Positions 52,196 through 61,473 of a stretch of DNA of 64,000 nucleotides are shown here, in pieces (the first letter of the stretch is position 1; each line of letters opens with the position of its first letter). A program made the translations under genes and the position numbers. The DNA lies in the NCBI RefSeq assembly GCF_900312815.1, contig NZ_OMPE01000009.1:868001-932000 (forward strand), written 5' to 3'. Source of the DNA: Aquimarina sp. AU474. Lineage in GTDB: Bacteria > Bacteroidota > Bacteroidia > Flavobacteriales > Flavobacteriaceae. Under the pieces are notes generated by a model that saw only the letters and a list, made by a program, of their open reading frames with translations, was not told the origin of the DNA and did not search any database.

Positions 52196-52618
52196 TTAGT
52201 TAAGTTGTGTTTGATAGGCGATGGCATACATTTTTAGTTGCTTGATCATACTTACCAAACCATTAGCGCGAGTTGGAGAAAGATGTTCTTTTAATCCAAT
52301 CTCATCAATAAAACCAGTATCTGCATCAATAATATCTTTTGGATGTTGCCCAGAGAATGCTCTGATAAGTATTGCAATAATCCCCTTAGTAATAATAGCA
52401 TCGCTATCCGCAGTGAAGTCAATTTTATCTTCTTTCATTTCTGCATGAACCCAAACCTTACTTTGACACCCTTTGATAATATTATTGTCGGTTTTGTATT
52501 TTTCATTAATTAACGGAAGAGATTTTCCTAGTTCGATCATATACTCATAACGTTGCATCCAATCATCAAACATGCTGAATTCATCAACAATCTCTTCCTG
52601 AATTTCTTGTATCGTCAT
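52196..52618 (-). CDS. sufE: Cysteine desulfuration protein SufE
   Basis: SufE accepts persulfide from SufS and passes it to SufB. The acceptor Cys is Cys51 in IIKGCQSKVW. Length 140 is normal. It heads the operon sufE-sufT-thioesterase-DUF2480 with its own promoter. Confidence 0.95.
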   Translation of the reverse strand: MTIQEIQEEIVDEFSMFDDWMQRYEYMIELGKSLPLINEKYKTDNNIIKGCQSKVWVHAEMKEDKIDFTADSDAIITKGIIAILIRAFSGQHPKDIIDADTGFIDEIGLKEHLSPTRANGLVSMIKQLKMYAIAYQTQLN

Positions 52619-52635
52619 TACCTACAATTTTTTAG

Positions 52636-52643
52636 CAAAAGTA
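52636..52643 (-). promoter_or_regulatory. Promoter -7 element (TACTTTTG) for sufE
   Basis: Minus-strand TACTTTTG, exact TAnnTTTG, 18 bases before the sufE start. Confidence 0.6.
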
Positions 52644-52785
52644 CGACAAGAATAATTGCTATTCAACACTTTCTATCAATGATAGCATAGTATTAACTAA
52701 TGGTTTTTCTTCAATACGATTTGTAGGATTAAAATCTAATGTGGTTTTTTAGCAAAAGATGTAATAGGAAAGGCATTAAAATACA

Positions 52786-52810
52786 ATGAGGGAGCTTTTA
52801 ACTCCCCCAT
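52786..52810 (-). terminator. Probable terminator after the T9SS hydrolase gene
   Basis: GGGAG and CTCCC (extended by partial ATG/CAT pairing) around CTTTTAA; on the minus strand a T-rich tail follows. Confidence 0.5.
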
Positions 52811-52845
52811 TTCTCACGTATGAAATAAAATATATTTTGGTGATA

Positions 52846-53991
52846 CTACCTTTGGATTAATACCTTTTTGGTAATTGTAGACTCACCTACATATATTTTT
52901 GCCAGGTAATGCCCTGGCTGTATATCCGAAACATTAACTTCGTTAGTGATAGAAGTACGAACAAGTTGTCCATTTTGAGCATAAAACTCAACCTTATGCA
53001 ATTTCTGGTTGTCTAGTACTTTAATGTTTAGAAGTTTGTTGGCTGGATTCGGAAATGTCGTTAATTCAATTTCTGCGGGTTCATAAATTACTTGTGGATT
53101 GTTACAATTATTTTCTGAAGTAACATCATTAGAAGTAGAGAGATCTAATAAAAATGTTTGTTGTGCTGCTGTATTACCTTTTAATTTGTAATCAAACCAA
53201 GAGTTTAAGAACTGAAAGGTGATAGCTTGTTGCTCACTTCGATTAATTTGTATGTTACCAGAAGAACTATTCTCGCCAAAATCACAGAAAAAATTACTGT
53301 TGGCATAATAACAATGTGCACCACCAGTAATGTTTATGATATATTTACAATCTGATCCTAAGTTATTGTAAATAGGGATATGATGCTCTTCTGGAGGCGT
53401 GACTCCATCTTCGGTTCCAGAAAACACAATAGCATCTTCAGAAACCATAGAAGCCGGTGTTAAGGTATCGAATCTAAGTAATGCAGGTGCAAAAGTAACC
53501 AAAGTCTCTACTTCTACCATAGAGGCGGCTACTGTGGCTGCACCACCTCCCATAGAGTGACCAATTAGAGCACTTTTGTCATCAACAATGCCAGAAAGCA
53601 CAGAGTTTTGATTGTCGTTTTCTGCTTGGATAGCACCTACCATAAATGCAAGATCATTGGCGTACTCTTCGTGATTTGCAAAAAATGACCCTTCAGTATT
53701 TACAAATACTACTATGTACCCTCTAGGAACAATAGTATTATAAAAATTTTGATAGGCATCAACACCCATTACAAAACCATGACCTAGTACAATTACGGGA
53801 AAAGGTCCTTGTACAACTTTGGTTTGATTTTGTTTTGTAATTTTTGGATAATAAATTCGGGCATTTACTCTCCTGTTTCGACGACTGGCATCTCTAAACG
53901 TTTTGGAACTTGAACTAACATCATAATCTTGAGCGATACCGCTACAGACCATAAAAAAAATGGACAGAATACTTAAAAGTACTGTTTTCAT
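52846..53991 (-). CDS. T9SS-exported alpha/beta hydrolase (cutinase/PETase-like motif)
   Basis: A signal peptide (to about 21) is followed by an alpha/beta hydrolase domain (about 35-285) with nucleophile Ser146 in GHSMGGG, probable acid Asp195 in GTEDGVTPP and His226 in GGAHC. Two extra Cys (227 and 236) may form a disulfide near the active site. A type A T9SS sorting domain ends the protein (about 305-381, TTFPNPANKLL to KKVLIQR). The GHSMGGG nucleophile elbow is shared with dienelactone hydrolase, chlorophyllase and polyester hydrolase relatives; the substrate is open. It lies between sufE and sufS without any clear link to SUF. Confidence 0.87.
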   Translation of the reverse strand: MKTVLLSILSIFFMVCSGIAQDYDVSSSSKTFRDASRRNRRVNARIYYPKITKQNQTKVVQGPFPVIVLGHGFVMGVDAYQNFYNTIVPRGYIVVFVNTEGSFFANHEEYANDLAFMVGAIQAENDNQNSVLSGIVDDKSALIGHSMGGGAATVAASMVEVETLVTFAPALLRFDTLTPASMVSEDAIVFSGTEDGVTPPEEHHIPIYNNLGSDCKYIINITGGAHCYYANSNFFCDFGENSSSGNIQINRSEQQAITFQFLNSWFDYKLKGNTAAQQTFLLDLSTSNDVTSENNCNNPQVIYEPAEIELTTFPNPANKLLNIKVLDNQKLHKVEFYAQNGQLVRTSITNEVNVSDIQPGHYLAKIYVGESTITKKVLIQR

Positions 53992-53999
53992 AATATATT

Positions 54000-54299
54000 T
54001 ATTTTTGGTTAATGTGTGGTTTAAAGGTATTCTGAAAAAAAATATTTTGCAAGAATTATCTAATATTTTTTAACATTATATCTAATAATTTAGTCATTAT
54101 TGACTTAATTTTAAAACATTGATAGCTAAATAGTTATTTCTATTTTTGTTACTGGTGTAGGGAAGTTCCAGAGATTTTCTAATATCAAATAAACTGTTTT
54201 TTGAAGTGATATTTTTTTAAAGAAAAAAGAAAAAACGACCACTCCAATTCTTTAAAAAGGAATAAAGAACAATTCTATAATTAAAATGGATATAAACTT
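54000..54299. other. Gene-free gap between the T9SS hydrolase and sufS
   Basis: This 300-base AT-rich gap holds a probable promoter for the hydrolase (minus-strand TACCTTTA, 54022-54029, one base off TAnnTTTG). I see no other supported feature and no clear terminator for sufS. Confidence 0.5.
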
Positions 54300-55514
54300 T
54301 TAAGAAAGCATCATTTTTGCCTTTTTAACAGCTTCTACCAAGGCATCTATTTCTGCTTTGGTATTATAAAATGAAAAAGAAGCTCTTATAGTACCCGGTA
54401 TTTTATAAAAATCCATAATGGGTTGTGCACAATGATGTCCTGTTCTAACGGCTATTCCTAATTTATCTACAATTGTACCCACGTCATAAGGATGAATATT
54501 TTCTAAATTAAAAGAAATTACCGAAGTTTTGTTTTTTGAAGTACCGTATATTTTTAAGCCTTCGATCTCTAATAATTTTTGAGTACCATATTGAAGAAGT
54601 TCTTCTTCGTAAGCTGCAATATTGTCAAAACCAATGGAGTTCATATAATCCAATGCCGCTCCAAAAGCGATTCCTCCACAAATATTTGGAGTTCCTGCTT
54701 CGAATTTATGAGGAAGACCTGCATAGGTAGTTTTTTCAAAGCTTACCTGATCGATCATTTCTCCTCCTCCTTGATAAGGGGGTAATTTGTCTAACCACTC
54801 TTCTTTTCCATATAATAAACCAACGCCTGTGGGGCCACATAATTTGTGAGCCGATGCAACGTAAAAGTCAACATCAAGAGCTTGGACATCAGGTTTGATG
54901 TGTGGGCAAGATTGTGCACCATCTATAAGTACTGCCGCACCCACCTTATGTGCTTTATCAATGATTTCTTTTATAGGGTTAATTGTTCCTAATGCATTAG
55001 AGATATGATTGGTAAAAACTAACTTTGTTTTATCAGAAAGTAGTTTATCATAAGCAGCCATAACCAACTCTCCTTCTTCATTCATTGGTATAACTTTTAG
55101 AACAGCTCCTGTGCGTTCGCATAGCATTTGCCAGGGCACAATATTAGAATGGTGTTCTAAGGCAGAGACAATAATTTCATCACCTTTGGTAAGAATATTT
55201 GTAAAACCTGTCGATACAATATTAATACTATGAGTAGTTCCCGAAGTTAGGATAATCTCACGGGTATGTTCGGCATTAAAATGTTCTTGTACTTTTTTAC
55301 GAGCTATCTCATAAGCATCAGTAGCTTCTTGCGATAACGTATGCACACCACGATGAATATTTGCATTATAAGTACTATAATAATCAACAATAGTATCTAT
55401 AACCGTCTGAGGCGTTTGAGAAGTAGCCGCATTATCAAAATATACCAAAGGTTTTCCGTTTACTGTTCTTTTTAGAATAGGAAAATCTTCTCTAATTTTA
55501 TGTACATCAAACAT
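54300..55514 (-). CDS. sufS: Cysteine desulfurase SufS
   Basis: SufS takes sulfur from cysteine with PLP and hands it to SufE. From ATG 55514 (404 residues) the PLP Lys is residue 224 in ASAHKLCGPTG and the persulfide Cys is residue 362 in RTGHHCAQP, the group II/SufS pattern. A TTG six codons upstream lies inside a perfect promoter element and is rejected. The gene has been separated from sufD by a divergent serine hydrolase gene. Confidence 0.96.
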   Translation of the reverse strand: MFDVHKIREDFPILKRTVNGKPLVYFDNAATSQTPQTVIDTIVDYYSTYNANIHRGVHTLSQEATDAYEIARKKVQEHFNAEHTREIILTSGTTHSINIVSTGFTNILTKGDEIIVSALEHHSNIVPWQMLCERTGAVLKVIPMNEEGELVMAAYDKLLSDKTKLVFTNHISNALGTINPIKEIIDKAHKVGAAVLIDGAQSCPHIKPDVQALDVDFYVASAHKLCGPTGVGLLYGKEEWLDKLPPYQGGGEMIDQVSFEKTTYAGLPHKFEAGTPNICGGIAFGAALDYMNSIGFDNIAAYEEELLQYGTQKLLEIEGLKIYGTSKNKTSVISFNLENIHPYDVGTIVDKLGIAVRTGHHCAQPIMDFYKIPGTIRASFSFYNTKAEIDALVEAVKKAKMMLS

Positions 55515-55529
55515 TACAATTTCTTTCTG

Positions 55530-55537
55530 CAAAAGTA
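55530..55537 (-). promoter_or_regulatory. Promoter -7 element (TACTTTTG) for sufS
   Basis: Minus-strand TACTTTTG, exact TAnnTTTG, 16 bases before ATG 55514; it shows sufS is transcribed apart from sufBCD. Confidence 0.6.
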
Positions 55538-55592
55538 AGAAGTATTTCTAATAGAGATTCCTTATTTTTAAATGATTTAACCCTTTTTATAT

Positions 55593-56939
55593 ATGAAGCG
55601 AATTAAAAAGATTTTTGGTATCAGTTTATTAGTATTAGGCGTTCTAATAAGTATTGGTGCAGCACTTAATTATCCTAAACTAACCATTCTTACGGGATAC
55701 TCTGCAAAAAACATGTGTTCATCTATTTTTATTGCAGATCGAAGTTATGAATTTACAGATGCTCACGATAATAATTTTTCTCCGGTAAACTTAGCAGATG
55801 ATGAAGTAAATGTTGAAAATAAATTTGTTACCACTTCTGTTTTTGGATTAAAAGAACGTAAAGCTATCTATAGAGAAGGGGTTGGTAGTGTTTTGGTGAA
55901 TGATGATTTTGATACTACTGCTCCATATCCAAAACCAGTAAGAAATAGGGTAAAAAGAAATTTGCCGTTTCCTTATGGGGATTTGCCTCAAAAAGACACT
56001 GTTTTTGCCGAAATAAATCAAACGAGCCTTCAAAAAGCTGTTGCTTTTGGCTTTGAAAATATTGAAATAGCCAAAACTCGATCTGTTATGGTATTGTACA
56101 AAAATCAAATTATAGCCGAGCGTTATGCTAACGGTTATACTGCTTCTTCAAGGTTTTTGGGTTGGTCAATGACAAAAAGTGTTCTAGCAACGTTATTTGG
56201 TATTCAAGAATTCGAGAAAAAAATAGATTTGGATCAAAAAGCAGGAATAGAGGAGTGGGCGAATGATGATAGAAGTAATATCACAATAGATCATTTGTTA
56301 CATATGAATAGTGGTTTAGAATGGGATGAAGATTATGGTGGCTTGTCTGATGTAAATCAAATGCTTTTTGAAGCTGTAGATATGACACAAACTCAAGTTA
56401 AAAAAGAAACTGTGGCCGGCCCAAACGAAATTTGGAATTATTCTTCGGGTACGACTAATCTTTTGTCTGGCGTTCTAAGAAAGCAATTTAAAACACATCA
56501 AGAGTATTTAGATTTTCCTTATAAAGTGCTTATCGATAGGATGGGCATGCACAGTATGCTATTAGAAATGGATATGAGCGGTAATTATGTTGGATCATCA
56601 TATTGTTGGGCTACAACTAGAGATTGGGCAAAATTTGGACTGCTATATCTTAATGAAGGAAACTGGAACGGAGATCAGATATTTGATTCAAAATGGACGA
56701 ATTATGTACGCACTCCTGCACCAAATTCTGAAGGAAAATATGGAGGGCATTTTTGGCTAAATGCCGGAGGGTTTTATCCTGATGCGCCTAGAGATATGTT
56801 TTCGGTAAATGGATTTCAAGGACAGCGAGTGTTTATTATACCTTCTAAAGAGTTGGTTATTGTTCGGTTTGGTTTGATCGGAGACGCAGGGTTTGACTTT
56901 AATACTTTTGTAAAGGAAATCGTTAATGCTATAGAATAA
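55593..56939 (+). CDS. Serine hydrolase of the class C beta-lactamase family
   Basis: A 448-residue protein with an N-terminal signal-anchor (residues 8-25) and a beta-lactamase/penicillin-binding-protein-like domain from about 145. The SxxK motif is SMTK at 192-195 and the Tyr motif is YSSG at 283-286; GHFWLNAGG near 385 may replace the KTG box. Such proteins act as esterases, peptidases or amidases; real beta-lactamase activity is unlikely. It lies on the opposite strand between sufD and sufS. Confidence 0.87.
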   Translation: MKRIKKIFGISLLVLGVLISIGAALNYPKLTILTGYSAKNMCSSIFIADRSYEFTDAHDNNFSPVNLADDEVNVENKFVTTSVFGLKERKAIYREGVGSVLVNDDFDTTAPYPKPVRNRVKRNLPFPYGDLPQKDTVFAEINQTSLQKAVAFGFENIEIAKTRSVMVLYKNQIIAERYANGYTASSRFLGWSMTKSVLATLFGIQEFEKKIDLDQKAGIEEWANDDRSNITIDHLLHMNSGLEWDEDYGGLSDVNQMLFEAVDMTQTQVKKETVAGPNEIWNYSSGTTNLLSGVLRKQFKTHQEYLDFPYKVLIDRMGMHSMLLEMDMSGNYVGSSYCWATTRDWAKFGLLYLNEGNWNGDQIFDSKWTNYVRTPAPNSEGKYGGHFWLNAGGFYPDAPRDMFSVNGFQGQRVFIIPSKELVIVRFGLIGDAGFDFNTFVKEIVNAIE

Positions 56940-56940
56940 A

Positions 56941-56970
56941 AAAAGCCAAATCAATTTGATTTGGCTTTCG
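56941..56970. terminator. Bidirectional terminator
   Basis: AAAAGCCAAATCAA and TTGATTTGGCTTT form a near-perfect hairpin followed by a T-rich tail, between the convergent serine hydrolase and sufD. Confidence 0.85.
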
Positions 56971-56991
56971 TTTTTTATTTAAACATATATG

Positions 56992-58305
56992 TTATAAGTC
57001 AAAACCAATGCTTACGCCAAGTTTATTGGCTATTAACTTATTGATTCTAGTTTTGAGTTGAGGGATTTTTACACTTTCTAATACATTATTAGCAAAGGCA
57101 TACATCAATAATGCTCTCGCTTCTTTTTCACCAATACCTCTAGATTTCATATAAAATAAAGCGTTATCATCTAATTGACCAATGGTACAACCATGAGAAC
57201 ATTTTACATCATCTGCAAAAATCTCAAGTTGAGGTTTTGAGTTGATAGTAGCTTTATCGCTTAGCAAGATATTATTGTTAGACTGGAAGGCATTTGTTTT
57301 TTGAGCCTCTTTATCTACAATTATTTTTCCATTAAAAACACCAGTAGCTTTTTCATCAAAAATACCTTTATAATCTTGGTGACTTTCGCAGTTGGGTTCT
57401 TTATGATGTACAAGTGTATTATGATCCACATGTTGCTTACCCTCAATTATAGTAACACCATTAAGTACAGAATCAATACCTTCTCCTTTTTGATAGAAAT
57501 TAAGGTTGTTTCTGGTTATGTTTCCACCAAATGCAAAAGTATGAACAGAAGCTAAACTTTGCGCTTGTTGTTCTATGTATGTATTATCGATTAAAGATGC
57601 ATTTTGATTGTCATTTTGGATTTTATAATAATCCACAATGGCTCTCTTATCTACAAAGATTTCTGTAACAGCATTAGTTAACACTGGGTTATCGGTAAGA
57701 CTTTGATGACGCTCAATGATCTGTACATGTGAGTTTTCTTCTACCACAATTAAGTTACGAGGTTGTAACATTTGTGCAGATTCTTTTCCTGTCGAGAAAT
57801 GTATAATTTGTATAGGTTTATCTGCTAATTTATTTTTAGCAATGTAAATATACGCTCCCTCTTTAGAGAAAGCTGTATTTAAAGAAGTAAGACCATCTTT
57901 AGGAGCTATTTTGTTAAAATAGTTATCAATAATGGGTTTATATTTGTCATGAACTAATGCAGATGACATTAAGCAAACATCTATTTTATCATGAGTAGTC
58001 TCTGATAAATGAGATGAATACTTACCGTCGATAAATACAATTTTGTACGTGTCTAAATCATATAGAAAGTATTTTTTTACATCCTTAAACTCTAATGCAT
58101 TTTCTTCTTTAGGAAAAATACTATAATCGTGCTTTAATACAGCATTTAAAGAAGTATATTTCCAGGCTTCTTCTTTCTTGGTAGGGAACCCTTTTTCTTC
58201 GAAAACTTTTATAGCTTGACTTCTGATATCATGTACAGGAGCATCTATATTTATAGTATTTTCAAAAGCCAAAAAAGAGGATACTAATTTATCTTTTAAC
58301 TCCAT
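56992..58305 (-). CDS. sufD: Fe-S cluster assembly protein SufD
   Basis: SufD is a partner of SufB in the SufBC2D scaffold complex. The 437-residue protein shows the SufD right-handed beta-helix region and the C-terminal segment DVKCSHGCTIGQLDDNALFYMKSRGI with the conserved His used at the SufB-SufD interface. It follows sufC by 3 bases, so they are translationally coupled. Confidence 0.95.
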   Translation of the reverse strand: MELKDKLVSSFLAFENTINIDAPVHDIRSQAIKVFEEKGFPTKKEEAWKYTSLNAVLKHDYSIFPKEENALEFKDVKKYFLYDLDTYKIVFIDGKYSSHLSETTHDKIDVCLMSSALVHDKYKPIIDNYFNKIAPKDGLTSLNTAFSKEGAYIYIAKNKLADKPIQIIHFSTGKESAQMLQPRNLIVVEENSHVQIIERHQSLTDNPVLTNAVTEIFVDKRAIVDYYKIQNDNQNASLIDNTYIEQQAQSLASVHTFAFGGNITRNNLNFYQKGEGIDSVLNGVTIIEGKQHVDHNTLVHHKEPNCESHQDYKGIFDEKATGVFNGKIIVDKEAQKTNAFQSNNNILLSDKATINSKPQLEIFADDVKCSHGCTIGQLDDNALFYMKSRGIGEKEARALLMYAFANNVLESVKIPQLKTRINKLIANKLGVSIGFDL

Positions 58306-58308
58306 AAC

Positions 58309-59061
58309 TTATGCATTTATCTCTTCCTTAATCCAGTCGTATCCTTTTTCTTCTAGTTCGAGTGCTAGTTCTTTAGAGCCAGACTTTACTATTTTTCCGT
58401 CATAAAGTACATGAACATAATCCGGTACAATGTGGTCTAGTAATCTTTGGTAGTGAGTAATAACGATAATAGCGTTATTCTCACCTTTTAATTTGTTTAC
58501 ACCATTAGCAACAATACGAAGAGCATCGATATCTAATCCAGAGTCTGTCTCGTCTAGAATAGCCAATTTAGGCTCCATCATTGCCATTTGAAATATCTCA
58601 TTTCTTTTTTTCTCTCCGCCAGAAAAACCTTCGTTAAGAGAACGTGATAAGAATTTACGATCAATTTCTAATAGCTCAGATTTCTCTCGAATTTTCTTAA
58701 GCATGTCTTTTGCCGGCATTTCTTCAAGACCTTGAGCTTTTCTGGTTTCGTTGATAGCGGTTTTCATAAAATTAGTAACCGTTACACCAGGTATTTCTAC
58801 TGGGTACTGAAAAGATAAGAATACCCCTTTATGAGCTCTTTCTTCTGCAGCTAATTCTTCGATGTCCTCACCATCTAAAAGAATTCCACCTCCGGTTACC
58901 TCATATTCTTCTTTACCAGCAATAATATTTGCTAGGGTGCTTTTTCCTGCACCATTTGGTCCCATAACAGCATGAATTTCTCCGGCTTTAACATTTAAGT
59001 TCAGGCCTTTTAAAATTTCTTTCCCTTCAACACTAGCGTGTAAATCCTTTATTTCTAACAT
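58309..59061 (-). CDS. sufC: Fe-S cluster assembly ATPase SufC
   Basis: The ABC-type ATPase of the SufBC2D complex. Walker [10 protein letters not shown] at 34-42, signature [10 protein letters not shown] at about 147-156, and Walker [13 protein letters not shown]. Length 250 is normal. It is coupled to sufD and separated from sufB by an inserted lipoprotein gene. Confidence 0.96.
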   Translation of the reverse strand: MLEIKDLHASVEGKEILKGLNLNVKAGEIHAVMGPNGAGKSTLANIIAGKEEYEVTGGGILLDGEDIEELAAEERAHKGVFLSFQYPVEIPGVTVTNFMKTAINETRKAQGLEEMPAKDMLKKIREKSELLEIDRKFLSRSLNEGFSGGEKKRNEIFQMAMMEPKLAILDETDSGLDIDALRIVANGVNKLKGENNAIIVITHYQRLLDHIVPDYVHVLYDGKIVKSGSKELALELEEKGYDWIKEEINA

Positions 59062-59104
59062 TGTTTATAATTCTTTTATATATAAAGAGATATAATTATT
59101 TGTA

Positions 59105-59509
59105 TTAATTTTCTGTATTCTTGTTTTCGTTGGAACTTTGATCTTTATCAGAAGTTTCAATTTTTGTTGGTAATTCTGATGTAGGTGCACTTACACCAAT
59201 AATTTCTTTTATTTCAACGACTTCTTCCCATCCTTGATTTGGATTGGATTTAATAATTCCTTTTATCACAACAGGAACCATATCATATTCTTCTCTTTGC
59301 AGAGGCTTTACTTTTTTTGCTAACTCCTTGGTTCTTTCATCAATCACTACACCATATATAAAACCATTTCCCTTTATTACCGCGGCATCATCAATTAAAA
59401 TAAACTCACCACGAATAAGTGATGATTCGGTTTTCTCATTTTCAGATTTCTCCGATTTACAAGAAAAAATAGTAAGGCTTAAAACAATTAGTAAATACGA
59501 TAGTTTCAT
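59105..59509 (-). CDS. Lipoprotein embedded between sufB and sufC
   Basis: A 134-residue lipoprotein with lipobox TIFSC (Cys about 17), an acidic/charged linker (SEKSENEKTESS), a compact beta-rich core (about 32-105, with GEFILIDDAAVIKGNGFIYGVVID) and a polar Asn/Glu tail. I do not recognise it. It has the same direction and short gaps (25 bases after sufB, 43 before sufC), so it is part of the suf transcript. A periplasmic or outer-membrane lipoprotein within this cytosolic pathway is odd. Confidence 0.78.
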   Translation of the reverse strand: MKLSYLLIVLSLTIFSCKSEKSENEKTESSLIRGEFILIDDAAVIKGNGFIYGVVIDERTKELAKKVKPLQREEYDMVPVVIKGIIKSNPNQGWEEVVEIKEIIGVSAPTSELPTKIETSDKDQSSNENKNTEN

Positions 59510-59534
59510 TAATGCAGATTTGATGGTTTTACAT

Positions 59535-60980
59535 TTATCCTACAGAACCTTCTAAAGAAATTTCTAGAAGTTTTTGCGCTTCTACAGCAAACTCCATTGG
59601 CAATTTATTCAATACTTCTTTACTAAATCCATTAACAATTAAAGCAATTGCTTTTTCGGTATCAATACCTCTTTGATTGCAGTAAAAAATTTGATCTTCA
59701 CCTATTTTGCTGGTAGTAGCTTCATGTTCTATTTGAGCAGTTTTATTTTTTGCTTCTATATAAGGAAACGTATGCGCACCACATTCATTGCCCATCAATA
59801 ATGAATCACATTGTGAAAAATTACGCGCATTGGTCGCTCTACTGTTTATTTGCACCAAACCTCTATAGCTATTTTGAGATTTCCCGGCAGAAATCCCTTT
59901 AGAAATAATAGTACTCTTAGTGTTTTTTCCTAAGTGTATCATCTTTGTACCTGTATCTGCTTGTTGGTAATTATTGGTAACTGCAATAGAGTAAAACTCT
60001 CCAACTGCATTATCTCCTTTAAGCACACAAGAAGGGTATTTCCAAGTTACTGCTGATCCTGTTTCTACCTGTGTCCATGAAATTTTTGCATTAGTTTCGC
60101 AAAGTCCTCTTTTGGTCACAAAATTATAAACCCCACCTTTTCCTTCTGCATTACCTGGATACCAATTTTGTACGGTAGAATATTTTATTTCTGCATTATC
60201 TAGTGCTATCAATTCTACAACAGCAGCATGCAATTGATTTTCATCTCTTGATGGAGCGGTACAACCTTCTAGATAACTCACATAACTTTCTTCATCGGCA
60301 ATTACTAGAGTACGTTCGAACTGACCAGTACCTGCTTGATTAATCCTAAAGTATGTTGATAACTCCATAGGGCAACGCACCCCTTTAGGGATATAGCAAA
60401 AAGAACCATCACTAAATACAGCTGAGTTTAATGCAGCATAAAAATTATCTTTCTGAGGAACAATGCTTCCTAAGTGCTTTTTTACCAATTCTGGGTGTTC
60501 TTGTATAGCTTCAGATATAGAACAAAATATGATACCTTTCTCAGCTAATGTTTCTTTAAATGTTGTTGCAACAGATACAGAATCCATAACAATATCAACA
60601 GCTACACCAGCTAATTTCTTTTGTTCATCCAGCGAAATCCCAAGTTTTTTAAAGGTCTCTAATAATTCTGGATCCACCTCATCAATACTATTGTATTTTG
60701 GCTTTTTATTAGGAGCAGAGTAGTAAGAAATATTCTGAAAATTGGGTTTTTCATAATGTACGTTTGCCCATTCAGGCTCTTCCATTTGTTCCCATATTCT
60801 AAATGCTTCTAATCGCCATTCTGTCATCCATTCTGGCTCCTCTTTTTTCTTTGAAATTGCTCTAACAATATCTTCATTAAGACCCACAGGAAAAGTTTCA
60901 GATTCTATATCTGTATAGAATCCATACTCATATTCCTTAGTTTCTAATTCTTTCTTTAAATCGTCTTCAGTATATGCCAT
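59535..60980 (-). CDS. sufB: Fe-S cluster assembly protein SufB
   Basis: SufB is the main scaffold for nascent Fe-S clusters. The 481-residue protein contains the N-terminal SufB region, [16 protein letters not shown], and [20 protein letters not shown] with the conserved Cys of the sulfur-transfer and cluster site, and the final [14 protein letters not shown] segment. It follows the A-type carrier gene by 46 bases. Confidence 0.97.
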   Translation of the reverse strand: MAYTEDDLKKELETKEYEYGFYTDIESETFPVGLNEDIVRAISKKKEEPEWMTEWRLEAFRIWEQMEEPEWANVHYEKPNFQNISYYSAPNKKPKYNSIDEVDPELLETFKKLGISLDEQKKLAGVAVDIVMDSVSVATTFKETLAEKGIIFCSISEAIQEHPELVKKHLGSIVPQKDNFYAALNSAVFSDGSFCYIPKGVRCPMELSTYFRINQAGTGQFERTLVIADEESYVSYLEGCTAPSRDENQLHAAVVELIALDNAEIKYSTVQNWYPGNAEGKGGVYNFVTKRGLCETNAKISWTQVETGSAVTWKYPSCVLKGDNAVGEFYSIAVTNNYQQADTGTKMIHLGKNTKSTIISKGISAGKSQNSYRGLVQINSRATNARNFSQCDSLLMGNECGAHTFPYIEAKNKTAQIEHEATTSKIGEDQIFYCNQRGIDTEKAIALIVNGFSKEVLNKLPMEFAVEAQKLLEISLEGSVG

Positions 60981-61026
60981 CTTGCTGATCCTAAATTTTA
61001 TTCAGGATTTTTTTATCATTTATCAA

Positions 61027-61356
61027 TTACAGTGAAAAACTTTCTCCACAACCACATGTTCTACTGGCGTTGGGGTTATTAAATACAAATCCAGTACCGT
61101 TTAAACCACCAGAGTACTCTAGGGTAGTTCCTATAAGGTAAAGGAAGCTTTTTTTATCTACAATAATTTTCACGCCATTATCTTCGAACACTTTATCTCC
61201 TTCTTGCTGGGCTTTATCAAATTTTAAATCATACGATAAACCAGAACAACCGCCACTTTTTACGCCTACCCGAACATAATCGGTAGCAGCGCTATATCCA
61301 TCTTCGGTCATCAATTGGACAACTTTATTTTTTGCTATGTCTGATACCTTGATCAT
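61027..61356 (-). CDS. sufA: A-type Fe-S carrier (SufA/IscA/ErpA-like)
   Basis: A 109-residue A-type carrier that receives clusters from SufBCD and delivers them to targets. The three ligand Cys are Cys37 (SGGCSGL), Cys101 and Cys103 (CGCGESF). It heads the suf operon. SufA is chosen from context; by sequence it could equally be called ErpA or IscA. Confidence 0.92.
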   Translation of the reverse strand: MIKVSDIAKNKVVQLMTEDGYSAATDYVRVGVKSGGCSGLSYDLKFDKAQQEGDKVFEDNGVKIIVDKKSFLYLIGTTLEYSGGLNGTGFVFNNPNASRTCGCGESFSL

Positions 61357-61389
61357 CTTTTTATAAATAGATTAATTCTAAATGAAATG

Positions 61390-61397
61390 CAAATATA
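61390..61397 (-). promoter_or_regulatory. Promoter -7 element (TATATTTG) for the suf operon
   Basis: Minus-strand TATATTTG, exact TAnnTTTG, 33 bases before the first suf gene. Confidence 0.6.
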
Positions 61398-61409
61398 CTA
61401 CTTAAGTAG
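61398..61409. promoter_or_regulatory. Palindrome abutting the suf promoter, candidate operator
   Basis: CTACTTAAGTAG is a perfect 12-base palindrome directly upstream of the -7 element, in the promoter spacer. A repressor bound here would block the suf operon; the protein is unknown. Confidence 0.45.
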
Positions 61410-61473
61410 GTTTTATACACATAACCTAACATTAATATAGCAAATGTTGGGATAACTTAAAACTATTACAAAT

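Noticed and set aside
52846..53991. T9SS hydrolase considered as a SUF pathway member
   Set aside because: It is exported and has its own likely promoter; only its position places it there.
54141..54148. TATTTTTG on the + strand in the sufS upstream-side gap
   Set aside because: It fits TAnnTTTG, but no rightward gene or terminator follows; in AT-rich DNA such matches arise by chance.
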